A program made the position numbers and the translations under genes. DNA of 64,000 bases. It comes from Enterococcus florum (lineage in GTDB: Bacteria > Bacillota > Bacilli > Lactobacillales > Enterococcaceae). The stretch is from assembly GCF_004309355.1 (NCBI RefSeq), contig NZ_BJCC01000031.1, forward strand, positions 1 to 64,000, in the 5' to 3' direction. The notes beneath the pieces are model-generated. The model made no database searches. It had not been told where the DNA came from and saw only the letters and a list, made by a program, of their open reading frames with translations. This document shows, in pieces, positions 44,708 to 52,737 of this stretch. Within the stretch, counting starts at the first letter, position 1; each line of letters begins with the position of its first letter.

Positions 44708-44724
44708 TTGAAATTATTTCACAA
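44708..44724. repeat. 5'-leader direct repeat, copy 2
   Basis: TTGAAATTATTTCACAA, 101 bases from copy 1 and about 47 bases downstream of the sigma-54 promoter in the direction of transcription. The right arm of the inverted repeat seen at copy 1 is not conserved here. Confidence 0.5.
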
Positions 44725-44770
44725 ATAGTGATGTTCCTTAGTTACTACTTATTCTTTTCGATCTATCATT

Positions 44771-44788
44771 AAGCAAGTAGTATGCCAA
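44771..44788 (-). promoter_or_regulatory. Sigma-54 (-24/-12) promoter of the GRE operon
   Basis: On the minus strand the sequence TTGGCATACTACTTGCTT matches the consensus TTGGCAC-N5-TTGCT. It has the GG and GC pairs at exactly the required spacing and one deviation (T for C). It points toward the TIM-barrel gene with a leader of about 240 bases. The gene for a sigma-54 activator lies just on its other side. Confidence 0.85.
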
Positions 44789-44885
44789 TTATATTTTTTA
44801 GTTGAAATTGTTGATTTAAAGCTCTTTTAGAGGCGGGAGATGAAAGTCAACTAATGCTAAAGGTGCAAAAGTGCAAAAAAATACC

Positions 44886-44928
44886 GCAAAAAAATTTGCG
44901 TTTCTTGAAAAAGTGCAAAAAATTTTGC
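44886..44928. promoter_or_regulatory. Paired GCAAA-N4-TTTGC dyads, likely activator binding sites
   Basis: GCAAAAAAATTTGC (44886-44899) and GCAAAAAATTTTGC (44915-44928) are two dyads of the form GCAAA-N4-TTTGC, 29 bases apart start to start. They lie about 100-140 bases upstream of the sigma-54 promoter, the normal place for enhancer-binding-protein sites. GTGCAAAA half-sites at 44863-44877 may extend the array. The second dyad abuts the promoter of the activator gene, which predicts autoregulation. Confidence 0.65.
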
Positions 44929-44957
44929 TTTACTTTGTGATCGAATGTATTTATGAT
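44929..44957 (+). promoter_or_regulatory. Sigma-A promoter of the activator gene
   Basis: TTTACT (44929-44934) and TATGAT (44952-44957) are separated by 17 bases, 65 bases before the activator start codon. It directly adjoins the second GCAAA-N4-TTTGC dyad. Confidence 0.6.
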
Positions 44958-45021
44958 GGAAGTGAGTAAAGCGATGAGAAATGAATAGGTTAAAAAAAAT
45001 TACTTCAAAAGGGGAGAGAGG

Positions 45022-46761
45022 ATGAGTTATGCAGAAATCATGGAGGTCATTTCTCAATGTGGCCTAGGTGCTGTGCTGCTTTCGAGAGAAAAGCGGATTT
45101 TGGCGATCAATGAGATGGGCGATCGTCTGCTACATGGCGAAGGGCGTCTAGTGGGGGCCCTTTTACCGGAAAAAGCTGCCTTATTGTGTCATGAGTCGGA
45201 TGAACCTTGCTACGTGAACATTGCTTTTGGTGAGTATTTGTGCCGATGTCCGGCACCAGAAGTGACAGATCTGCCGGACGATAGTGAGTTGATTGTTTTT
45301 CGAGTCGCGACTAACGATGCCTGCCATGATATGCTGATCACGGTGTTGAACGGCATTAGTGAATCGGTCATTTTATTTGATGGCGAGGGCCGGATCTACC
45401 TTCTGAATGATGCGGCCGTTGAGCTGGATTCGATTGTTACTTCAGATGTTTTAGGCAAGCATGTGACTGAGGTTTACCAAGTAGAAGAGGGACAGTACCT
45501 CAAGATTCCTCAGGTTATTGAGGAAAAACAGCCGGCTATGAATTTCCGCCAGCGTTATACGACTTGTTTTGGCAAGAAGGTGGATATCGTTGCCAACGTC
45601 ATTCCGATCGTGCAAAACAGTCAAACCTTGGGAGCCTTCAATGTGATGGAGGACTGGTCAGCCACCAGTGAACTGCATAAGAAAATCATCGACCTGCAGG
45701 ATAAGCTGATCGTAAAACCGAAACTTTCAAAGGACAAAGGGAAGCCAACGCTGACCGCCAAATTTCACTTTGAGGACATCATTCACATTAGTCATGAGAT
45801 GAACAAGATGGTGTCCCGCTGCAAGCAAATTGCCCAATCGGATTCTTCGGTGATGATCTATGGTGAAACGGGAACGGGTAAAGAACTGTTGGCTCAGAGT
45901 ATCCATAATGCCAGTAAGCGTGCGCAAGGACCATTTTTGGCGATAAACTGCGCTGCCATTCCAGAAAATTTATTGGAGGGCTTGCTATTTGGAACGGAAG
46001 AAGGAGCCTATACAGGAGCCGAATCGCGAGCGGGTCTTTTTGAACAAGCCAATGGCGGAACATTATTATTAGATGAAATTAACTCCATGAGTATTATCTT
46101 GCAGGCTAAACTGCTGCGGGTATTGCAGGATGGAATGGTTCGCCGAGTGGGAGGGATCACAGAAACCCACGTGGATGTACGAGTACTGTCGAATATCAAC
46201 ATTCCGCCTTATCAGGCAGTGGATCAAAAGATCATTCGCCAGGATTTGTTTTATCGTCTGGGTGTAATCAACATCAGCATTCCGCCATTGCGGGAGCATA
46301 AAGAAGACATTCCGCTGCTGTCGAAAAATTTCATCCATCGTTTCAATAAAAAACTGGAGCGCAATGTTCGCAACATTGACCAGGCGACCTTGGCTTATTT
46401 CAATGCCTATGATTGGCCGGGAAATATTCGTGAGCTGCAGCATGCCATCGAATCTGCGATGAATATTTTGCCTAACGATCAGTCCTTGATTACCGCCGAA
46501 TATATCCCTGAGCATATTGTCCAATCTGCTAAAGTGGCACCGCATACGGAGCATAAAATTGAAGAGGCGGGCAGTTCGTTAAATAATACGCTGAAAAACA
46601 TTGAATTCCAGATGTTTCGCAATGCTTTACTGGCCAATAAAGGCAACATTTCAAGAACCGCTCGAGCATTAGGTGTTAGCCGACAGACCTTGCAATACCG
46701 AATCAAGCGCAGCGGGATTGATGTGAAGGCGTTGCTGGCAGAAGAGTTGGAAAAACGGTAG
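45022..46761 (+). CDS. Sigma-54-dependent transcriptional activator with PAS domain
   Basis: A 579-aa enhancer-binding protein. An N-terminal region (about 1-95) is followed by a PAS-type sensor (ITVLNGISESVILFDGEGRIYLLNDAAVELD, about 110-220). The AAA+ domain follows (about 255-490): Walker A GETGTGKE at 281-288, sigma-54 contact loop GAYTGA at 328-333 (a Tyr variant of GAFTGA), and Walker B GGTLLLDEI. The C-terminal Fis-type helix-turn-helix is KGNISRTARALGVSRQTLQYRIKRSGI (about 540-566). It is divergent from the GRE operon, which has a sigma-54 promoter, so it is very likely that operon's activator. No phospho-receiver domain is present; the PAS domain may bind a small ligand. Confidence 0.93.
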   Translation: MSYAEIMEVISQCGLGAVLLSREKRILAINEMGDRLLHGEGRLVGALLPEKAALLCHESDEPCYVNIAFGEYLCRCPAPEVTDLPDDSELIVFRVATNDACHDMLITVLNGISESVILFDGEGRIYLLNDAAVELDSIVTSDVLGKHVTEVYQVEEGQYLKIPQVIEEKQPAMNFRQRYTTCFGKKVDIVANVIPIVQNSQTLGAFNVMEDWSATSELHKKIIDLQDKLIVKPKLSKDKGKPTLTAKFHFEDIIHISHEMNKMVSRCKQIAQSDSSVMIYGETGTGKELLAQSIHNASKRAQGPFLAINCAAIPENLLEGLLFGTEEGAYTGAESRAGLFEQANGGTLLLDEINSMSIILQAKLLRVLQDGMVRRVGGITETHVDVRVLSNINIPPYQAVDQKIIRQDLFYRLGVINISIPPLREHKEDIPLLSKNFIHRFNKKLERNVRNIDQATLAYFNAYDWPGNIRELQHAIESAMNILPNDQSLITAEYIPEHIVQSAKVAPHTEHKIEEAGSSLNNTLKNIEFQMFRNALLANKGNISRTARALGVSRQTLQYRIKRSGIDVKALLAEELEKR

Positions 46762-46810
46762 TGGGAAAGTTTTCAAACAAGTTAATGAAAGCGTCGGAGT
46801 AGAGTGTAGA

Positions 46811-46846
46811 GGAACGATTTTTTAAGGGAGAAAATCGTTCTTTTTT
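46811..46846 (+). terminator. Intrinsic terminator after the sigma-54 activator gene
   Basis: GAACGATTTT pairs with AAAATCGTTC, followed by six T residues. The rest of the 341-base gap to the next gene shows a 16-base palindrome (46996-47011) and a -10-like TATGAT (about 47039-47044), but no convincing gene. Confidence 0.9.
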
Positions 46847-46995
46847 GCGGTAATTTTATAGAAGAGGATTAAAAAAGTCGATTCGAATCAGGTAAATGAA
46901 TTGTTCCCTGAGCTTCAGCTTCCAAAAAATAAAGATTTTCAACATACAGTTACAAATTGGCGTAGACGATGAGCAAACAACAGTCTTTTGTAAAC

Positions 46996-47011
46996 CTGAA
47001 GCAGGCTTCAG
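46996..47011. promoter_or_regulatory. Palindrome upstream of the orphan EIIA gene
   Basis: CTGAAGC-AG-GCTTCAG is a perfect 7+2+7 inverted repeat, about 30 bases upstream of the -10-like TATGAT. Position and symmetry suggest an operator; the regulator is unknown. Confidence 0.4.
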
Positions 47012-47102
47012 AGGGCTCTGTTCGTTCTTTTCATGTGGTATGATGAACAAGAGCAAATGTTCTGGAATAAACTAAAGTATCGTTGAAGACAGGAGGGCAA
47101 TG

Positions 47103-47414
47103 ATGGATGAGCAGGTCTTAGAAACGATCATGGGATTGATCATTTACAGTGGAAATGCGAAAAGTGATGCGATGGAAGCCATCGCGGCGGCGAAAACGGG
47201 AGATTTTACTCAAGCAGAGAAGAAGATGATCAGCGCCGAGGAATCCTTAGTCCAAGCGCACCGTACTCAAACCGAGCAGCTGGCGGAAGAGGCAAAGGGA
47301 AATCATATGGCGGTTACGTTGTTAGCGGTCCATAGTCAGGATCATCTGATGACGACCATGACTTTTATTGACATAGCAAAAGAGATAATCGAGTTGTATA
47401 AGCGAGTTGGTTAA
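47103..47414 (+). CDS. Orphan PTS EIIA component, lactose/cellobiose family
   Basis: A 103-aa all-helical protein. GLIIYSGNAKSDAMEAIAAAKTGDF is the LacF/ChbA N-terminal signature, and VTLLAVHSQDHLMTTMTF carries the phospho-His near residue 77. It accepts phosphate from HPr for a lactose-family EIIB/EIIC. No EIIB or EIIC gene is near it, so it may serve a permease elsewhere or act in regulation. ATG 47103 has better ribosome-site spacing (AGGAGGG) than ATG 47100. Confidence 0.85.
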   Translation: MDEQVLETIMGLIIYSGNAKSDAMEAIAAAKTGDFTQAEKKMISAEESLVQAHRTQTEQLAEEAKGNHMAVTLLAVHSQDHLMTTMTFIDIAKEIIELYKRVG

Positions 47415-47487
47415 GAGAAACTGGAGATGGGAAAACAGTCTCTTTTTTCATGCTATACTGAGTAGTGACAAAATGGGAGGTTTGCAG

Positions 47488-48138
47488 ATGAAGATTACGA
47501 TTCGCAAGGAAGAGGAAAAGGATTATCGGAGGATCGAAGAGATTACGCGGGAGGCTTTTTGGAATTTATATATTCCGGGGGCGATGGAGCATTATATTGC
47601 CCATAGCATTAGAAAGCACCCGGATTATCTGCCGGAATTGTCTTTTGTGATTGAGCTGGAGGGGGACATTATCGGGAGTATCATGTACACACGTGCAAAG
47701 GTCGTGGATTCTGCCGGTCAGGAACATCCATTGATTTCCTTTGGCCCGGTCAGTATTTTACCGAAATATCATCGTCAAGGGTTTGGCCGGATGTTGATTG
47801 AACATTCAATCGACGAAGCAAAAAAACAAGGATACAACGCGATCATTTTAGGCGGATTCACCTATCATTATCATCCTTATGGGTTCGAAGGTTCGAAAAA
47901 ATACAACATTGCGATGCCTGACGGGAAGTTCTACACCGGAATTATGGCGCTTCCTTTATACGAGGGAGCGTTGGATCAGATAAGCGGGACGGTTCATTTT
48001 TCGGAAGCGATGTATCCTGATGAAGCAGGATTTGCAGAATATGATGCGACTTTTCCGGAAAAAGAGAAAAAGGTATTGCCTTGCCAGGCCAAGTTTGAAG
48101 CGGCTGTGAGTGAGATTGATACGGAGAGTTATGAATAG
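47488..48138 (+). CDS. GNAT-family N-acetyltransferase
   Basis: A 216-aa enzyme; ATG 47488 follows GGGAGG and the longer upstream reading frame lacks a good site. ITIRKEEEKDYRRIEEITREAF opens the GNAT fold. ISFGPVSILPKYHRQGFGRMLIEHSIDEAKKQGYNAIIL (about 85-125) is the acetyl-CoA-binding motif A with R-x-x-G-x-G/A. GFTYHYHPYGFEG follows. The acceptor substrate is unknown; this subgroup resembles YhbS-type acetyltransferases. Confidence 0.85.
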   Translation: MKITIRKEEEKDYRRIEEITREAFWNLYIPGAMEHYIAHSIRKHPDYLPELSFVIELEGDIIGSIMYTRAKVVDSAGQEHPLISFGPVSILPKYHRQGFGRMLIEHSIDEAKKQGYNAIILGGFTYHYHPYGFEGSKKYNIAMPDGKFYTGIMALPLYEGALDQISGTVHFSEAMYPDEAGFAEYDATFPEKEKKVLPCQAKFEAAVSEIDTESYE

Positions 48139-48165
48139 GATAAGCTAAAAAACATAGTAAGATTA

Positions 48166-48200
48166 GAGGCTGTGACAGCAATGTGCAGCCTCATTTTTTA
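48166..48200 (+). terminator. Intrinsic terminator after the GNAT gene
   Basis: GAGGCTG (48166-48172) pairs with CAGCCTC (48186-48192), followed by ATTTTTTA. Confidence 0.85.
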
Positions 48201-48277
48201 TTTGAATTTTTGCAGGAGTCCTTCCGTCAGCCCATAATAACCTTCAGAATAATAAGGCCGTCATCAAAATCTGCAGC

Positions 48278-48364
48278 TCATGTTCTTAACATTAAAAGGT
48301 TCAGTCCAGTGGGCCTGGCTGTCTTCTGGATCCAATGTTCAAAAGTTCGGTTAGTTATTCCCAT
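48278..48364 (-). other. Possible small ORF or gene remnant downstream of the AraC gene
   Basis: A 28-codon reading frame (starts MGITNRTFEHWIQ) is preceded by AGAAAGGA at a normal distance. Further along the minus strand, in another frame, the stretch to about 48200 could encode GYYGLTEGLLQKFK and a stop. The pieces read like the decayed 3' part of a gene with a frameshift, but no family is recognised. A chance ORF is equally possible. Confidence 0.25.
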
Positions 48365-48434
48365 TTTAGTCCTTTCTTCTGATTGTGGGACAGTTTTTTA
48401 TGTCTGCTCATCCGCACACATAGTCTGCACCGAA

Positions 48435-49412
48435 TTATTTCATATCCCGCACCCGTTGAGGGGTCTCGTTAAAATAGTGCTTGAATTTCTGATAGAACTG
48501 CGTTTTATTAGAAAATCCGACGTACTCGCTAATCACCTCGATCGGGACCTTGGTCGTCAGCAGCAGGTGATGGGCTTCGTGGAGCCGCTGTTCAATGATC
48601 AATTGCTTAAAGGTTTTTCCGGTTTCTTTTTTGATTAAATTAGACAAATAGTTACGATTGTATCCCAGTTCCGTCGCAAGTGATTGCAAAGAAAGCTCTT
48701 TTGCATTTTCTTCGATGCGCTGCAAAACTTTCAGTATCGTGACCGTGCTAGTGTTGGAGTGGTAGATCGTTGACAGCTGTGCATGGTAGACCTGCGAAAG
48801 TTGGAGAAACAGCACTTGAGAGAAGGCAGTCAGGACTTGATTGCTTAGCCGTGTCTCTGAAAAAAATTCTCGGATCATCTGTTCAAAGGTCAAATGGATC
48901 TCAGGATGGTCTGTAAGATCAAGCAGCAGATGATTTTCATGGTATTCAGAATCAAGTACGGTATTGAGTAAGAAGTCATAAGTGACACCTGTATTTTCAA
49001 TATCGATCTGTTTAAATGCTGAAAGATTGATGTCTGAGGTTTTGAATAAAAAATTGATCAATAAGTCATTTTCACCTAAAGGAAATAATTCGTGCTGCGA
49101 ATGGCAGTCCAACAACAGGACTTGTTTTTCTTTTAGAACGAGTTTTTCTCCATTGACCAGCTGCTTCGACTCCCCCTGCAGCATATAGTTAAATTCCATG
49201 AAATGGTGAGAATGCAAGGGATAATGGGCGAAACGACGGTGTTTTCGAATGATAATAGTTTTGTTTTCCATAAACAGCTTATTCTGGATTTTTAAATAGT
49301 TGTGATCCGGATAGTCTTTTTCTTCTTCAAATTCGTCGCACCATATACCGGTTTTTCGTTGCTGCCTTTCTAGTTCATCCAAGGGCAAAAAATAACTCTC
49401 AATTTTTTTCAT
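48435..49412 (-). CDS. AraC-family transcriptional regulator, likely for rhamnose
   Basis: A 325-aa regulator with an N-terminal cupin-like sensor (HRRFAHYPLHSHHFMEFNYMLQGES, about 58-82) and a C-terminal pair of AraC helix-turn-helices (LQSLATELGYNRNYLSNLIKKETGKTFKQLIIEQRLHEAHHLL and VISEYVGFSNKTQFYQKFKHYFNETPQRVR, about 235-322). It is transcribed away from the rhamnose operon with 128 bases between starts, so rhamnose-dependent activation of that operon is the likely role. It is not a close match to E. coli RhaS or RhaR in overall length and sensor. Confidence 0.85.
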   Translation of the reverse strand: MKKIESYFLPLDELERQQRKTGIWCDEFEEEKDYPDHNYLKIQNKLFMENKTIIIRKHRRFAHYPLHSHHFMEFNYMLQGESKQLVNGEKLVLKEKQVLLLDCHSQHELFPLGENDLLINFLFKTSDINLSAFKQIDIENTGVTYDFLLNTVLDSEYHENHLLLDLTDHPEIHLTFEQMIREFFSETRLSNQVLTAFSQVLFLQLSQVYHAQLSTIYHSNTSTVTILKVLQRIEENAKELSLQSLATELGYNRNYLSNLIKKETGKTFKQLIIEQRLHEAHHLLLTTKVPIEVISEYVGFSNKTQFYQKFKHYFNETPQRVRDMK

Positions 49413-49465
49413 TGGTTTCCCACCTGTATTTTTGATACTGACAGTCTAACATTTTGCCATTGTTT

Positions 49466-49479
49466 TGTAAACGGTATCA
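49466..49479 (+). promoter_or_regulatory. Perfect cre (CcpA) site of the rhamnose operon
   Basis: TGTAAACGGTATCA matches all 14 positions of the consensus TGWAANCGNTNWCA. It lies 62 bases before the first operon gene, between the AraC regulator and the permease. Carbon catabolite repression of rhamnose use is predicted. Confidence 0.8.
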
Positions 49480-49540
49480 TTCTATTCTAGGGATGTAAGT
49501 TGCAACGAATGAAGAATATATCAGCATGGAGGAGAGAGTC

Positions 49541-51259
49541 ATGGAAAAAAATTATTATGCACTGGCTAGAGAAATCCCAGTGGAGGATCGGCCGATATCC
49601 AACAAGCGATTATCTGGGCTTGGCAATTTTTTCGGGCTGTATGGCGGCGAACATATTGCAGCGACTGAATTTGTTATCGGAGCTACTTTGGTTACGTGGG
49701 GTGTGAGTGCTACGAATATTCTGCTGGGACTGTTGGTTGGGAATTTGTTGGCCACTCTTACATACGCCTTGCTTTGTGCACCGATTGCGGTCGATACTAG
49801 GCTGACACTGTATTCGTATCTGAAAAAGGTTTTAGGACCGTATATGCAGAAGGTCTACAATTTTATCTGGGGCATCGCTTCGATTGCGATGGCTGCTTCG
49901 ATGCTGACAGTCTCTGCTTCGGCCGTCAGGGAGATCTTCAATGTGCCGTTGCAAACAAAATGGTATCCGACTAGTGTGACCTTCGTAATCATCGTGATTG
50001 TTTTAGGGATTATCGTAACAGTAGTAGCCGCTAACGGATTTGATGCAGTAGCCAAGTTTGCTTCAGTTAGTGCACCATGGATGATTTTGGTGTTCTTCGT
50101 GGGTGCTTTGCTTTCGATTCCTACGCTGCTTCAGTCGGCTGGGGTCGCGAGCATTCATTCGTTTGGGGATTTTATGACAATCATGAACACCACAGTTTGG
50201 ACTGGGACGCCTCTGCCAGGAAATCCGCAGCTGGGCTTGCCTCATGTGATTGCCTTTTCCTGGATGTGCAACCTCGCTTATCATGGCGGCTTGAATGACA
50301 TGTCGCTCTTCCGATATGCTCGTAAATCAACGTATGGCTATGTTTCCGCAGTGGGCATGTATATCGGACACTTCTTTGCTTGGGGCTGTGCGGGGATTAT
50401 GGGTGCAGCAGCTGCGTTAATGCTGGGAAAATCGCTGCTGGTTCTTGATTCTGGTGCGGTGACCAATGCAGTAGTTGGCGGCATGGGCTTGTTAGCAGTG
50501 ATTTTTGCAGGTTGGACGACTGCGAATCCGAGTATTTATCGGGCTGGTCTGGCTTTTCAAACGATTTTTGATCTGGATTTGAAGAAATTGACGTATCTCG
50601 TTGGCGGCGTGATGACGGTTGTGGCTTGTCTGCCTATTACAGCCAATGTGATGACGATCGTGAATATCATCGTACTGGTGGTTCCTTCCATCGGTGCCAT
50701 TGCGATTACAGAACACTGGATCTTGCCAAAATTTGGAGCTACGCGGTATTGGTCAATGTATCGTAAAGAAAAGGTGAATCGGGCTGCCTTGATTTCTTGG
50801 TTGATCTCTCTCGCGTTTGTAGTGGTGATGACAATATCGCAAGCGCTGCATTCTTATTTCCTGTTTTTACCTACTTATTTGCTGGCGATGGGATCTTATG
50901 TGTTTCTAGCTTTAGCCATGGGAGCCAAGGAGGATTATTCCGCAGAGGTTCTGGAAGAGTCGCGGATTCAATCTGCTTTGCAGGAGCTGATCGAGGAAGA
51001 GGAAAAAGATGTGTTGGACAATCGACAAACCAAGGTGCCTAAGTTGGCTCGAATTTTACAGGGATCTTCCTTTGTCTTTTTAGGAATCATTTTGCTGGTC
51101 ACCGTTGCATCGCTTACTGACATGATCGATAATCAAAGCTTTCGCACGATCTCTATGATCCTGACCTTGTTGTACTTTGTTTGCGGAGCAACTGGAATGT
51201 ATGTCAGAGAACGAGCTCAAGAGAATGAAGCTGCTGCTCAAGTCGAAGAGCAGCTTTAA
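49541..51259 (+). CDS. NCS1-type (nucleobase:cation symporter-1) permease, putative rhamnose transporter
   Basis: A 572-aa carrier with about 12 spans; ATG 49541 follows GGAGGAGAG. LSGLGNFFGLYGGEHIAATEFVIGATLV (about 22-50) and the central ISRWMCNLAYHGGLNDMSL-like segment (about 245-265) match the NCS1/cytosine-permease fold. A long C-terminal soluble extension is present. NCS1 carriers normally transport nucleobases, hydantoins or vitamins. Here it is the first gene of a rhamnose operon with no other transporter, so rhamnose uptake is the straightforward inference. Confidence 0.8.
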   Translation: MEKNYYALAREIPVEDRPISNKRLSGLGNFFGLYGGEHIAATEFVIGATLVTWGVSATNILLGLLVGNLLATLTYALLCAPIAVDTRLTLYSYLKKVLGPYMQKVYNFIWGIASIAMAASMLTVSASAVREIFNVPLQTKWYPTSVTFVIIVIVLGIIVTVVAANGFDAVAKFASVSAPWMILVFFVGALLSIPTLLQSAGVASIHSFGDFMTIMNTTVWTGTPLPGNPQLGLPHVIAFSWMCNLAYHGGLNDMSLFRYARKSTYGYVSAVGMYIGHFFAWGCAGIMGAAAALMLGKSLLVLDSGAVTNAVVGGMGLLAVIFAGWTTANPSIYRAGLAFQTIFDLDLKKLTYLVGGVMTVVACLPITANVMTIVNIIVLVVPSIGAIAITEHWILPKFGATRYWSMYRKEKVNRAALISWLISLAFVVVMTISQALHSYFLFLPTYLLAMGSYVFLALAMGAKEDYSAEVLEESRIQSALQELIEEEEKDVLDNRQTKVPKLARILQGSSFVFLGIILLVTVASLTDMIDNQSFRTISMILTLLYFVCGATGMYVRERAQENEAAAQVEEQL

Positions 51260-51270
51260 GGAGGATTTTA

Positions 51271-52725
51271 GTGAAAAACGATTATATTGCTGTTGACATA
51301 GGGGCTTCCAGCGGTCGTCTGATGCTGTCCCGATTCGAAAAAGGAACCTGGTCGATGGAAGAGCTCCATCGCTTTAAAAATGGGTTCAAAAAAATCGGCG
51401 CAAATGACTGCTGGGATGTGGACAATTTACTGAAAAATATAGTGATCGGTTTGGAAAAAGCTAAAAAGAAAGGGATTGATACCTGCTACTTAGGGATCGA
51501 TACTTGGGGTGTGGATTACTGTTTGCTGGATGAGCGGAATCAGCTGATTGGCGCTCCGATCTGTTACCGCGACAAGCGCACGGAATCCGCGATCGAAGAA
51601 TTTGACTCTGTTCTTTCTATTCAAAAGCTGTATCAAAAAACCGGCATCCAGCTCCAGCCCTTTAACACGATTTTTCAGTTGTTAAAAGAAGAGCGGTTGA
51701 TACATGCTCGAAAACTGTTGCTGATTCCAGATTATTTAGGGTTTTGTTTGACTGGAAACATGGTTCTTGAAAAAACCAACGCGTCCACGATGCAATTGTT
51801 GAATCTAGATACCAAAAAATTTGATCCGGAGCTGCTCTCGATTTTAGGGATCACAGAAGCGTTGTTTCCGCCACTGGTCGAACCGGGAACGACGGTTGGT
51901 CCACTATTGAAGCAAAACTTTCCAGATTATGATCTGCCAGAGACTACCATTCTGTCTGTGGCTTCTCATGACACAGCATCAGCGGTTGCCGCTACCCCAG
52001 GCAAGGGGGAAAACTGGGCGTATATCAGCTCTGGTACTTGGTCCTTGATGGGAGTGGAATTGACAGAGGGAATTGCCAATGAGGCTGCCTATCAGGAGAA
52101 CTTTACCAATGAATGGGGTGTGCAGGGAACGATTCGCTTCCTCAAAAACATTATGGGCATGTGGCTGATCCAAGAGGTTGCCCGCATGCAGGAATATCAG
52201 TACTCCTACGCAGAGCTGGCAGAAATGGCTGGTCAGGAGCCAGCGTTCCGTTCATTGATCGAGGTAAATGATCCACGGTTTTTGAACCCTGAAAATATGA
52301 TCGAGGCGATTCAAGCCTTTTGTCGTGAAACAAACCAGCCGGTACCGATGAGCGCTGGAGAGCTGGCGCGCTGTGTGTACGATAGCCTCGCACTTTGCTA
52401 CGCCTGTGAATTAAGCAAATTGAAAAGGATCACTGGTAAGGAGATCCGTCAATTGCATATCGTTGGCGGCGGCTCGAAAAATGACTTTTTGAATCAGCTG
52501 ACGGCAGATGTCTGCGGAATCGATGTCTATGCAGGGCCGGATGAAGCCACTGCCATTGGAAATACTTTGGTACAACTGGTTGCTGCCAACGGATTTGGGA
52601 CATTAGAAGAAGGGCGGGAAAGCATTGCTCGTTCGTTTGATCTGAAGCGATTTATTCCCGCTTTTTCAGAAGACATTATCGAAGCTTTACAAACATATCA
52701 AGCGTTTCATATGGTTGCGCAATAA
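51271..52725 (+). CDS. rhaB: L-rhamnulokinase
   Basis: A 484-aa FGGY-family kinase; GTG 51271 follows AAGGAGG. YIAVDIGASSGRLMLSRF is typical of RhaB rather than xylulokinases. DTWGVDYCLLDERNQLIGAPICYRDKRT (about 75-102) holds the sugar and catalytic region, and LHIVGGGSKNDFLNQLTADVCG (about 395-416) the second ATP half. It phosphorylates L-rhamnulose at O1. It precedes rhaA, rhaD and rhaM. Confidence 0.95.
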   Translation: MKNDYIAVDIGASSGRLMLSRFEKGTWSMEELHRFKNGFKKIGANDCWDVDNLLKNIVIGLEKAKKKGIDTCYLGIDTWGVDYCLLDERNQLIGAPICYRDKRTESAIEEFDSVLSIQKLYQKTGIQLQPFNTIFQLLKEERLIHARKLLLIPDYLGFCLTGNMVLEKTNASTMQLLNLDTKKFDPELLSILGITEALFPPLVEPGTTVGPLLKQNFPDYDLPETTILSVASHDTASAVAATPGKGENWAYISSGTWSLMGVELTEGIANEAAYQENFTNEWGVQGTIRFLKNIMGMWLIQEVARMQEYQYSYAELAEMAGQEPAFRSLIEVNDPRFLNPENMIEAIQAFCRETNQPVPMSAGELARCVYDSLALCYACELSKLKRITGKEIRQLHIVGGGSKNDFLNQLTADVCGIDVYAGPDEATAIGNTLVQLVAANGFGTLEEGRESIARSFDLKRFIPAFSEDIIEALQTYQAFHMVAQ

Positions 52726-52737
52726 AGGAGAAAAAAC

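Noticed and set aside
46856-47056. 66-aa minus-strand frame between the activator and EIIA genes
   Set aside because: Cys/Phe-rich, no ribosome site, and it overlaps the putative EIIA promoter and palindrome.
48183-48638. 151-aa plus-strand open frame overlapping the AraC gene
   Set aside because: Most of it is antisense to the conserved AraC helix-turn-helix coding region and starts inside the GNAT terminator loop.
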